Shown in pieces: positions 1 through 6,177 of a stretch of 7,606 nucleotides of DNA. Within the stretch, counting starts at the first letter, position 1, and each line of letters begins with the position of its first letter. The stretch spans positions 1 through 7,606 of the forward strand of contig CAYLJO010000273.1 of assembly GCA_964383905.1 (NCBI GenBank). The letters run 5' to 3'. Position numbers and translations under genes: made by a program. Under the pieces are notes generated by a model, which made no database searches, was not told the DNA's origin, and saw only the letters and a list, made by a program, of their open reading frames with translations. The stretch is from CAYLJO01 sp964383905. Lineage in GTDB: Bacteria; Acidobacteriota; Blastocatellia; Pyrinomonadales; Pyrinomonadaceae.

Positions 1-102
1 GTTCCCTTAGTCAATGATTTTTAAAATACATCTCATCTCGGAAGAAAGAAGTAGCCACCTAACGTCCGCAATAAGCCGCCGCACATACTCCCATCTTTAG
101 GA

Positions 103-219
103 GTCACCGTCATCGACGGGGTCGTCGAGTCGGTCAGGCCCGCGGCCGAGGCCAAAGGCGTCCGCCTCCAGCGCGTGCTCGACACCGGGCCGCAGGTCGT
201 CTCCGGCGACGCCGTGACA
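103..219 (+). pseudogene. Histidine kinase fragment (start of the ATPase domain)
   Basis: About 39 codons read as the junction between the dimerisation helices and the HATPase_c domain of a PAS/GAF-type sensor histidine kinase. The recognisable stretch is ESVRPAAEAKGVRLQ followed, about 12 residues on, by VSGDAV, which in intact kinases leads straight into the RLQQ...NLLxNAxKF N-box. Here the N-box is absent: after GDAV the same frame stays open to 675, but the residues no longer resemble a kinase. No phospho-acceptor histidine region precedes the fragment, and stops at 22 and 52 close the frame upstream. It is therefore a remnant cut on both sides and cannot encode a working kinase. The match rests on recalled family consensus, not on a search. 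A chance match is unlikely given the length and order of the conserved positions. Confidence 0.72.
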
Positions 220-720
220 ATCTCAACGGGCAGTCGCCAACATAATTGTAGGTGGAGGGTTACCTTTATCGCTCTTTCGATCTGCGAAGGGGGTTCACAA
301 TTCCACCATGATTACTATGACACCACCATACTTGCCAGGCAGCCGTGGCTTATACATCCGAGCACCGTCGAGGTCGTTACCTTCTTCGACGTCGGATATG
401 CTAGTCGTCCGCATAAGCAGATACTCCTCTCGGAGGTGAGAAACCTCGCTAGGCCCTGTCGTGCGGCTGGCGGGGCTGCGAACGTGTATGATCATACCCG
501 TCGCCCTCGACGGTTTCAACCGGCCTTCTATTTGGTCCTTAAGATGCGTGTTTTAGTATTATCCAGTCCTCTCGATGTGGACGTCGAGGGATGTTGCTTA
601 TTGCTTGAACCAGCATTAATCGGTGCTGGCAGACGAGGACTCCATATAGTGAGGTGCAATACCTGGAGAGCTTAAGAAAGAAGGGATCACCGCTGTTGAG
701 CTATGCGGCGCAGAATCCGG
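220..720. other. Gene-poor region with several stem-loops
   Basis: I find no convincing gene here. The plus frame continuing from the kinase fragment is open to 675, but its residues are rich in Cys, His and Arg, with no recognisable motif, no start and no ribosome site of its own. What can be seen is a cluster of short inverted repeats: 356-361 and 366-371 with 386-397 (12 paired bases, one 4-base bulge), the 12-base palindrome 486-497, 498-503 with 508-513 (loop of 4), 511-515 with 518-522, 567-575 with 584-591 (one bulge), and 610-615 with 624-629. They could be folds of an uncharacterised RNA or chance. I see no group II intron domain V, no tmRNA or RNase P core, and no tRNA. Confidence 0.4.
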
Positions 721-728
721 CTTGAAAT

Positions 729-788
729 AAAAAAACTTGCCTCGAAGGCCTCAGACGTGTGTTAGGCCCGGCCCGCGAGCACGAGGGC
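729..788 (-). terminator. Intrinsic terminator after the lipoprotein gene
   Basis: Read on the minus strand, starting one base beyond the TAA of the lipoprotein gene, GCCCTCG (788-782) pairs with CGAGGC (744-739), with one bulged base. Inside it a second stem joins 768-764 to 751-747 (GGCCT/AGGCC on the plus strand). The stem is followed by AAG and a run of seven T's (735-729). This is the classic layout of a Rho-independent terminator and marks the 3' end of the minus-strand pair of exported proteins. Flanking bases 721-730 and 789-798 also pair, so the T-tract lies in an extended stem that might work in both directions. Confidence 0.65.
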
Positions 789-1116
789 TTATTTCGAGCG
801 GAATCCTATCTCTTTCTCAATAACCTTATACACCCCCATGTCCAAATGTTCTTTGCCGCTCCTCAATAGCCATTGCTCTATCTGCCGGTCTTCATCCTTG
901 TAGTAATGCGCCCCGTCATAGGCGACGCCTTTATACACCGTGAACTCATGGGGCCGAAACGGGGCTTGGGGCGGCGGGCGTGGCTCTCCCTGAAGACTCT
1001 TTGGTCTGAAGGTCGGTGTCAGGGTGGCACCCTATGATAGCGAGGCTTGCTGCCAGAACAATAAATGCAAAGGAACGGCCGCGGAATCCTAGCGGGCACT
1101 CGAATCTTCGATTCAT
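789..1116 (-). pseudogene. Small lipoprotein of unknown function, frameshifted
   Basis: The gene starts at ATG 1116, preceded by GGAGG nine bases upstream. The first frame gives a lipoprotein signal: basic N-terminus, hydrophobic FAFIVLAASLAIIG, then Cys30 in an IIGC lipobox, then a Ser/Ala/Pro-rich linker. It stops at TGA 948-946, right after a run of four C's on the coding strand (953-950). Dropping one C joins it to a second frame that runs to TAA 791-789 and looks fully coding: HEFTVYKGVAYDGAHYY, an acidic helix, and an end at GFRSK. The joined product is 108 residues, and 328 bases is one more than 109 codons. The second frame is closed upstream by TAG 1034-1032, so the shift lies between 949 and 1031. 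It may be a real mutation or a homopolymer sequencing error. The mature protein would be anchored to a membrane, facing the periplasm. I do not recognise the family. It lies downstream of the 183-residue secreted protein and ahead of a terminator. Confidence 0.68.
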
Positions 1117-1239
1117 CACTGCTTGCCTCCTCTCTTCTTAATGGCATGATTCCATGATCAAACATCCACAGCGCCATCTCCAGCCACTCGTGACTACATG
1201 CCTTTTATCAAATGTGTCCAGACATCAGATCCTCAGCGT

Positions 1240-1791
1240 TTATTTGCTCTTATAGACGACCGGTAATTGAGGCACCCGTTGTGAACTTCCTTCTCTCCTT
1301 CTTTTCTCAACCCCGGCTCTCCACCGATCCATCTCGGGGGGTAGTCTGTCTATACTGTTCCGATCATTGGTAAAATAGAGGAACCTCTCCCCCTGATCCA
1401 AGATCGCCGCATAGATGTGTCCGCACGGTTCGATAATCAGTTTGGCCTCCATGATCGTGTATAAGTGTGGCGCGCCGCCCTCCAACGTGAGGACGCCCTC
1501 CTTATCGAGCAATGAGAGCGAGTCAGGATAGTTAACTTCCTGTAGGCTATCCTTTAGTAACCCGTAATCGCTTCGCAAGAGAGATTTCAGCGCCGGGGCG
1601 ACTTCTCGATCACGAAAGAGTCCGGACCACCGATCAGCCCGATACCTGCTCAGGTTGTGAAACTTAGTGACGGGGCAATTGTTGGCGGCTGTCCTACTCC
1701 GGGCTTGTGTTATAACAGATTGGGGATGTAAAGCTAAGTGTGACACAAGGCACAAGATGGAGATCATGAAAAACCTCAGCGTCTGTTTCAT
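1240..1791 (-). CDS. Secreted protein of unknown function (183 residues)
   Basis: The ATG at 1791 is preceded by AGGAGAGG at a short distance, a good ribosome site. The protein opens with a Sec signal peptide (MKQTLRFF then a hydrophobic core to about residue 20, LCLVSHLALHP), so it is exported. The mature part has no membrane segment and two cysteines, about residues 39 and 123. It reads like a folded single domain: a helical, charged first half (LFRDREVAPALKSLLRSDY) and a second half with beta-strand pattern, including EAKLIIEPCGHIYAAILDQ and RFLYFTNDR, followed by a basic tail (EKRRREG). The balanced composition and ordered hydrophobic pattern support a real gene. I do not recognise a named family. 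The downstream lipoprotein gene begins 123 bases after its stop on the same strand, so the two may be co-transcribed and act together in the periplasm. Confidence 0.75.
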   Translation of the reverse strand: MKQTLRFFMISILCLVSHLALHPQSVITQARSRTAANNCPVTKFHNLSRYRADRWSGLFRDREVAPALKSLLRSDYGLLKDSLQEVNYPDSLSLLDKEGVLTLEGGAPHLYTIMEAKLIIEPCGHIYAAILDQGERFLYFTNDRNSIDRLPPEMDRWRAGVEKRRREGSSQRVPQLPVVYKSK

Positions 1792-1861
1792 GGCCTCTCC
1801 TCACGGTGAGAAAAAGAAGTAGGAGATGTACGCCCATTATCGGGGGTGCGGGATAGGGGTG

Positions 1862-1890
1862 CTTCTATCACCTTTGGGCGGAGATTGCAA
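1862..1890 (-). promoter_or_regulatory. Possible promoter of the secreted-protein pair
   Basis: On the minus strand TTGCAA (1890-1885) and TAGAAG (1867-1862) are separated by exactly 17 bases. Each matches four of six bases of the sigma-70 consensus. They lie about 70 bases upstream of the ATG at 1791. A match this weak occurs often by chance, so this is only a candidate. Confidence 0.25.
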
Positions 1891-1975
1891 TAGCGCCAGC
1901 ACGATTCACGGGCGTTGGAGTTGTTAGTCCAAGTTTCGCTCAGGAAGATCAGCATCACCCTGCGATTGTTCAAGC

Positions 1976-2644
1976 TTACTCAAATCCAGAGGGAGTAAAG
2001 GTAAAACGGATTTTCTTGCGCAAGGCCCATGAGGATTTATTGCTCAACGCTATTACGGTTTTCCTGCCACTTAACCTGGCCGCCTTCCTGCTGGCGGTCG
2101 GCCAGGAGGCCAGTGACTTTTCGTGGACGCTGATTTCGACCAGCGGGGACTCAACCCGCAAGCGCCCGGCCGCTTCACAGAGTCGCGTGGCGAGGTCCTG
2201 CGGGTCCTGGGACTCGAAGATCAGATGAAGTAGCTCGTCGAGCGCCGGAGAAGTTTCCGGTTCGGCACCGGTGACCGCGGTCAACCCTCCGGTGAATTCG
2301 GAGGAGCTTCCTTCCGTGGGCGCAAGGCTTCCGCGGGGATCCGATGGGGTGGTCGCTGGCAAACCGGTGGGGTCGGGTCGGACGGCGGAATCCTCAGTAG
2401 TAGCGGCACGCTGAGGGCCCATTCCGGCCGCTTGTGTCTGGAGCCGGCGGCGCGCGTGACGGCCGAAGAGCATGAAGCGGTCGCGTTCGGAAGGGCTGAT
2501 CGCCGCGGTGCCGGCGGTCTCCCCGGCGGAGGCGGTGGTCCTTGAGATGACGGGTGCAGACGCCCCTTTACCTGAGAACTCGGCGGCGAGATCAAGCAGG
2601 GACTCTCGATCCGCGGCGCCGGGCTGGGATTTGATAACCTTCAT
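1976..2644 (-). CDS. Unrecognised protein with a long disordered stretch
   Basis: The 222-codon frame starts at ATG 2644, with GGGGAG about five bases upstream (2655-2650), a good ribosome site. Residues 1-28 could form a helix (ADRESLLDLAAEFSGKG). Residues 29-132 are low complexity, rich in Ala, Thr, Ser, Pro and Gly, and probably disordered, except for a basic patch GRHARRRLQ near 61-69. Residues 133-165 look like amphipathic helices (PALDELLHLIFES, LATRLCEAAGRL). The last 50 residues are basic with little regular pattern and may be degenerate. There is no signal peptide or membrane segment. I do not recognise a family. Shorter frames overlap it on both strands in this GC-rich stretch, but only this one has a good ribosome site and a helical pattern. 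A perfect palindrome (2660-2692) lies just upstream and may be its operator or an element end. Whether it makes protein is uncertain. Confidence 0.45.
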   Translation of the reverse strand: MKVIKSQPGAADRESLLDLAAEFSGKGASAPVISRTTASAGETAGTAAISPSERDRFMLFGRHARRRLQTQAAGMGPQRAATTEDSAVRPDPTGLPATTPSDPRGSLAPTEGSSSEFTGGLTAVTGAEPETSPALDELLHLIFESQDPQDLATRLCEAAGRLRVESPLVEISVHEKSLASWPTASRKAARLSGRKTVIALSNKSSWALRKKIRFTFTPSGFE

Positions 2645-2659
2645 ATCTGCTCCCCATCA

Positions 2660-2692
2660 CCTGAACGGTTACGAACCTCGTAACCGTTCAGG
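2660..2692. repeat. Perfect 15-bp inverted repeat with 3-base loop
   Basis: CCTGAACGGTTACGA (2660-2674) is the exact reverse complement of 2678-2692, with ACC between. It lies between the stop of the kinase fragment (2749) and the ribosome site of the 222-residue ORF (ATG 2644). No T-tract follows on either side, so it is not a standard intrinsic terminator. Each arm contains GTAACCGTTCAGG read outward. Insertion sequences of the IS66 family commonly begin with GTAA, so this could be two element ends abutting. It could also be an operator or an mRNA leader hairpin. The repeat is certain; its role is not. Confidence 0.9.
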
Positions 2693-2748
2693 GGTTAGGA
2701 CGAAGCATCAAGATACGTCGGCGGCCTACCTTCACCTCGTAAGCATTC

Positions 2749-3302
2749 CTACACCACATCACGGAATGCCGGGTAGTACGGCAGGTAGCTCACTTCTGCG
2801 GGCCAGAGTTTCCGCAAGCACTCCACCATGTCGCGAGCAGACTTACCTAAAGCTCCCGTCTGCCCTACCTCTTCCGATAGCTCAGCAAAGGCCTCGATCC
2901 AAGCGGCCGTCTGCTGGCGCAGGGTCGTCGGACCCCTCTGCCTGTCGCTCTCGAGGGCATCGGGTAAGCGATGGATGACGTGAAAGATGTTCCACCGCGC
3001 GCCCGCCTCGGCCATACCCCGTCGGAACACACGATCATCCGATGCCACCGCACACCCCTCAGCCAACCGTGTTTGATACGCCCTCTCCATGAGGAGCACG
3101 ACGTGCTTAGGAATGCGCATCATGCAGCCCCAAGTCATGCGTCCCGGCATCCCCTCGATGATGGCATGCCTGAGTCCGCCCGCACCGAAGTCGAAGAGCC
3201 TCGGCTGGCCGCCGCGTCGGATGTAGTCTCCCGCCCCGTTCTGATCGCCTTTGCAGTAGGCCAGGAAGGAGCCCGGACTCCCCTCCACCGCCCTCAACGA
3301 TC
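2749..3302 (-). pseudogene. APH-family phosphotransferase-like protein, N-terminally truncated
   Basis: The open frame (TGA just upstream at 3303-3301, first possible start TTG 3297, TAG at 2749) reads as the C-lobe of the aminoglycoside phosphotransferase/choline-kinase fold. Numbered from TTG 3297, a Brenner-type loop appears as YCKGDQNGAGDY (residues 14-25), followed by RLFDFGAGGLRHA (33-45), where the DF aspartate (Asp36) would bind metal. The rest fits the helical tail of such kinases: ERAYQTRLAEGCAVASDD, then a WIEAFAELSEE helix, then LRKLWP and YLPYYPAFR. Intact members have HGD with an Asn five residues after the Asp. Here His is Lys16 and that Asn is Gly23, so phosphotransfer is doubtful. 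The N-lobe and ATP-binding part are missing: upstream lie only stops and direct repeats at 3315-3354. It is probably a relic of a gene cut by a mobile element. The substrate cannot be told. The assignment is by recalled pattern, without a search. Confidence 0.62.
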
Positions 3303-3314
3303 ATCTATTCTATG

Positions 3315-3354
3315 TCAGCATAGGTGACAAATTCTTATATCAGTTATGTGACAA
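3315..3354. mobile_element. Probable insertion sequence end (two direct repeats)
   Basis: TCAGCATAGGTGACAA (3315-3330) is followed by TCAGTTATGTGACAA (3340-3354), an imperfect direct repeat with a period of 24-25 bases. Read on the minus strand it begins TTGTCACATAACTG and repeats as TTGTCACCTATGCTGACA. Terminal TGTCA/TGACA with repeated transposase-binding boxes is typical of DDE elements of the IS21, IS481 and Tn7-like groups. No transposase gene is present, so at most one end remains. The truncated kinase frame begins about ten bases from the inner repeat. The repeats are seen directly; the mobile origin is inferred. Confidence 0.45.
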
Positions 3355-3616
3355 CGCGGTTAAGGCTCCACTACTGGGGATTAATAGAACCATCCTTCAG
3401 TAGCGGCTACCAGACCGGCTTATTTTCAATTTCGGGATTAAGTGATCCCAGAAACGGACATCTTTTGACTCCCATCTCGGATTCTATTTATCTGTAAAGT
3501 CATGATTTTCAACTACTTTAAGAGAGAATCCGGTGGTGGCATGGCGCTTCCTTGTCACTCTTGAACTTCAACTCTTCAGTAAACTATTTCATTAAGAAAG
3601 GGTGAGGGGGAAGGTA
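3355..3616 (+). promoter_or_regulatory. Non-coding leader upstream of the permease
   Basis: No gene is visible in this stretch. It is more AT-rich than its flanks and should contain the permease promoter, though I cannot place one with confidence: TTGACT at 3465-3470 resembles a -35 box, but nothing at 15-19 bases further on matches a -10 box well. Small inverted repeats occur at 3371-3376/3398-3403 (CTACTG/CAGTAG) and 3434-3438/3445-3449 (GGGAT/ATCCC), and either could bind a regulator. The ribosome site GGGGGAAGG (3606-3614) selects ATG 3617 as the permease start. Confidence 0.4.
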
Positions 3617-6064
3617 ATGAGAACTCTTTGGCAGGATGGCCGCTTCGGTTTGCGTATGCTGCTCAAAAGTCCAGGCTTCACTGTCGTGGCCGTCGTCACG
3701 CTGGCAGTGGGGATCGGTGCGACGACAGCCATCTTCTCGATCGTCAATGGACTCTTGCTGCGCCCGTTGCCTTACCGCAACTCCGAGCGTTTAGCGATCA
3801 TCTGGACGCATTCGCCGGGCGCCAACGTCCTGCAGGATTGGCCGTCGCCGGGGCAGTATTCCGCCATCAAAGCGCAGACCGATGTCTTTGAAGACATCGC
3901 TATCGCTCAGGGTGGGAGCGTCATTGCCACCGGCCAAGCTATGCCTGAGCGAATCGACGCATTGCTGACTTCTTCAAATATATTTTCGCTCCTCGACGTG
4001 AAGCCGATGTTGGGCCGCGCCTTTCTACCGGAAGAAGATAGGCCGGGCAAACCGCTCACTTCTATCCTCAGCTACGGTCTGTGGCAGCGCCGCTTCGGAG
4101 GCGACCCTAACGTAGTCGGGCAGGCGATCACGCTCAATAACAAGAGCTACATCATCGTGGGCGTGATGCCCGCCGACTTCTCGCTCAGCTACGATGTGAT
4201 GCCGGCTGTAGGCGCGATCGCGCAACCCGATCTACTGTTGCCGCTGGTGATGAGCGAGGAGGGTCTAAACAGTCAAGGCGATGAAAACTACAACCTGCTG
4301 GCGCGGCTCAAGCCGGGTGTGACGATTGCGCAAGCGCAAGCCGAGTTAGACTTGGTCGTCAGTCGGCTGGCACAAGCATATCCGAAGAGCTATCCGGCGA
4401 GTCGCCGCTTCAGCTTCAGCGTCAAGCCACTACTGGAACAGGTGGTCGGCGACGTGCGCCCGGTGCTGATGTTATTGCTCGGCGCAGTCGTTTGTGTGTT
4501 GCTCATCGCGTGCGCGAACGTCGCCAATCTCTTGCTGGCGCGCGCGGCTATCCGCGAGAAGGAGATCGCCATTCGCACGGCCATCGGCGCCAGTCGTTGG
4601 CGCGTCGTGCGCCAACTGCTGACCGAGAGTGTACTGCTCTCATGTATCGGCGGGGCGCTCGGCTTGCTCATCGCCCTCTGGAGTCTTGACGCCCTGCGCG
4701 CGCTCAATCCGGGCAATATCCCGCGCCTTCAAAATATCGGCATGGACCTGCGCGTGCTCGCCTTCACCTTCGCGGTTGCTTTGCTCACGGCCATTTTGTT
4801 CGGCCTTGCGCCGGCATTGCGTGCTGCGCAAGTGAACTTGAGCGAGACGCTAAAAGAGGGCGGGCGCAGTTTGGTGGGTAGCAGCCAACATTGGCTGCGG
4901 GGTGTGCTAGTCATCGCCGAGATCGCGCTCGCGCTCATCTTGCTTGTCGGCGCTGGCCTCCTGATTCGCAGCTTCATTCTTGTGCAGCAGGTCGAGCCGG
5001 GCTTTTTCGCCCGCAATCTTCTTTCGATGCGCCTGTCAGTGAGCCGCACGGCGGATGCGGAGGAGCGCCGCCGGCTCTTTTACGAACAACTGTTGGAGCG
5101 CATCAGACATTTGCCCGGCGTTGAGGGGGCCGCGACTGTCTCGGTCCTGCCGCTCGGGGGCGGCATCAGTTGGGGCGACATCACGATTGAAGGCTATGTT
5201 CCGATATCAGGGCAGAGTTTGATTCTAGCCGACCGGCGCACCGCCAGTACCGGCTATTTTGAGACAATGAAAATCCCGCTTATCAGTGGGCGTCTCTTCA
5301 ATGAGCACGACACGAAAGACTCAACGAAGGTCGTGGTAGTGGACGAACGCATGGCGCGCGCCTACTGGCCCAACGCAGACCCGGTCGGCAGGCGCCTCAA
5401 GCTAGGTGGCTCTGACAGCGATGAGCCATGGATGACGGTCGTCGGCGTGGTGGGGAACGTCAAACAGTATGCGTTAGACACAGATTCGCGCGTTGCACTC
5501 TATATGCCGCAACAACAAGCGCCAGTGGGCACGATGTACGTGGTAGCGCGCACACTTGATCCGACGGGCACGGCCGCCGCCGTGAAGAAAGAGGTGCAGG
5601 CGCTCGATCCAAACGTGCCAATCTATGAAGTCAAGACGATGGAGCAATTGCTCTCCGAATCGCTGGCGCGGCGGCGCTTCGCGATGCTCGCGTTAGGCTT
5701 GTTCGCTTTGGTAGCAATGCTGTTGGCAATGGTCGGCATCTACGGCGTGATGGCTTACTCGGTCGCGCAACGCACGCGTGAGATCGGCATCCGTGTGGCG
5801 TTGGGCGCACAGAGGCGCGACGTGCTCAAACTTGTGATCGGTCAAGGCATGATGCTCACACTCATCGGCCTCTGTCTTGGCTTAGCCGGAGCTTCAGGCC
5901 TGACGCGCGTGATTCGGAGCTTATTGTTTGGCGTGGGCGCGACCGATCCATGGACGTTCGTTGGCATCGCGCTACTGCTAGGCAGCGTGGCGCTCCTGGC
6001 TTGCTATGTGCCGGCGCGGCGTGCAACGAAGGTTGACCCGATGATGGCTCTCAGATATGAATAG
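3617..6064 (+). CDS. ADOP-type MacB/FtsX ABC transporter permease
   Basis: This 815-residue inner-membrane protein carries two MacB/FtsX units in tandem, the layout of acidobacterial duplicated orphan permeases. Residues 1-18 (RTLWQDGRFGLRMLLKSPGF) are the usual opening. TM1 is about 20-45, then a periplasmic MacB_PCD domain to about 275, then three TMs (about 283-305, 335-357, 378-400). The second unit has a TM near 430-456, a second periplasmic domain to about 680, and three TMs (about 688-714, 742-768, 780-802). Both coupling signatures are present: EIAIRTAIGASRWR (about 316-329) and EIGIRVALGAQRRD (about 722-735). It ends in the typical PARRATKVDPMMALRYE. ATG 3617 is chosen over the in-frame GTG 3602 because GGGGGAAGG precedes it. 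Length and domains look complete. MacB relatives move peptides, lipoproteins or drugs across the envelope using a partner ATPase. No ATPase or adaptor is encoded nearby, so the partner, if any, lies elsewhere. The substrate is unknown. Confidence 0.95.
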   Translation: MRTLWQDGRFGLRMLLKSPGFTVVAVVTLAVGIGATTAIFSIVNGLLLRPLPYRNSERLAIIWTHSPGANVLQDWPSPGQYSAIKAQTDVFEDIAIAQGGSVIATGQAMPERIDALLTSSNIFSLLDVKPMLGRAFLPEEDRPGKPLTSILSYGLWQRRFGGDPNVVGQAITLNNKSYIIVGVMPADFSLSYDVMPAVGAIAQPDLLLPLVMSEEGLNSQGDENYNLLARLKPGVTIAQAQAELDLVVSRLAQAYPKSYPASRRFSFSVKPLLEQVVGDVRPVLMLLLGAVVCVLLIACANVANLLLARAAIREKEIAIRTAIGASRWRVVRQLLTESVLLSCIGGALGLLIALWSLDALRALNPGNIPRLQNIGMDLRVLAFTFAVALLTAILFGLAPALRAAQVNLSETLKEGGRSLVGSSQHWLRGVLVIAEIALALILLVGAGLLIRSFILVQQVEPGFFARNLLSMRLSVSRTADAEERRRLFYEQLLERIRHLPGVEGAATVSVLPLGGGISWGDITIEGYVPISGQSLILADRRTASTGYFETMKIPLISGRLFNEHDTKDSTKVVVVDERMARAYWPNADPVGRRLKLGGSDSDEPWMTVVGVVGNVKQYALDTDSRVALYMPQQQAPVGTMYVVARTLDPTGTAAAVKKEVQALDPNVPIYEVKTMEQLLSESLARRRFAMLALGLFALVAMLLAMVGIYGVMAYSVAQRTREIGIRVALGAQRRDVLKLVIGQGMMLTLIGLCLGLAGASGLTRVIRSLLFGVGATDPWTFVGIALLLGSVALLACYVPARRATKVDPMMALRYE

Positions 6065-6098
6065 CGAAGGGCGGAATGGGAAGTATTTGCGGCCTTCG
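6065..6098 (+). terminator. Weak stem-loop after the permease
   Basis: CGAAGG (6065-6070), directly after the permease stop, pairs with CCTTCG (6093-6098) across a 22-base loop. A T-containing stretch (ATCTTGCTCATTTT) follows but there is no clean T-run. It may help end permease transcription, but the long loop makes it a poor candidate. Confidence 0.2.
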
Positions 6099-6177
6099 AT
6101 CTTGCTCATTTTACGTTAATCTGCATTGTTTGCCACATCCTGATATCCCTGATTAAGGCGACGACCAATGGGCCGCA

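Noticed and set aside
220..675. Long plus-strand open frame continuing from the histidine kinase fragment
   Set aside because: No start or ribosome site of its own, odd composition rich in Cys, His and Arg, and no recognisable motif. It is treated as non-coding unless homologues show otherwise.
761..767. GTTAGGC resembling an integron attC core (GTTRRRY)
   Set aside because: No matching partner core at the right distance and no integrase. The bases belong to the terminator stem, and such 7-mers are common by chance.
1788..1973. 61-codon minus-strand frame just upstream of the secreted protein
   Set aside because: It begins at TTG without a ribosome site, its residues have no pattern, and it more likely covers the promoter and leader of the 1240-1791 gene.
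2472..2978. 168-codon plus-strand frame across the palindrome
   Set aside because: It runs antisense to two better-supported minus-strand frames and has no ribosome site or domain pattern. High GC makes such shadow frames common.
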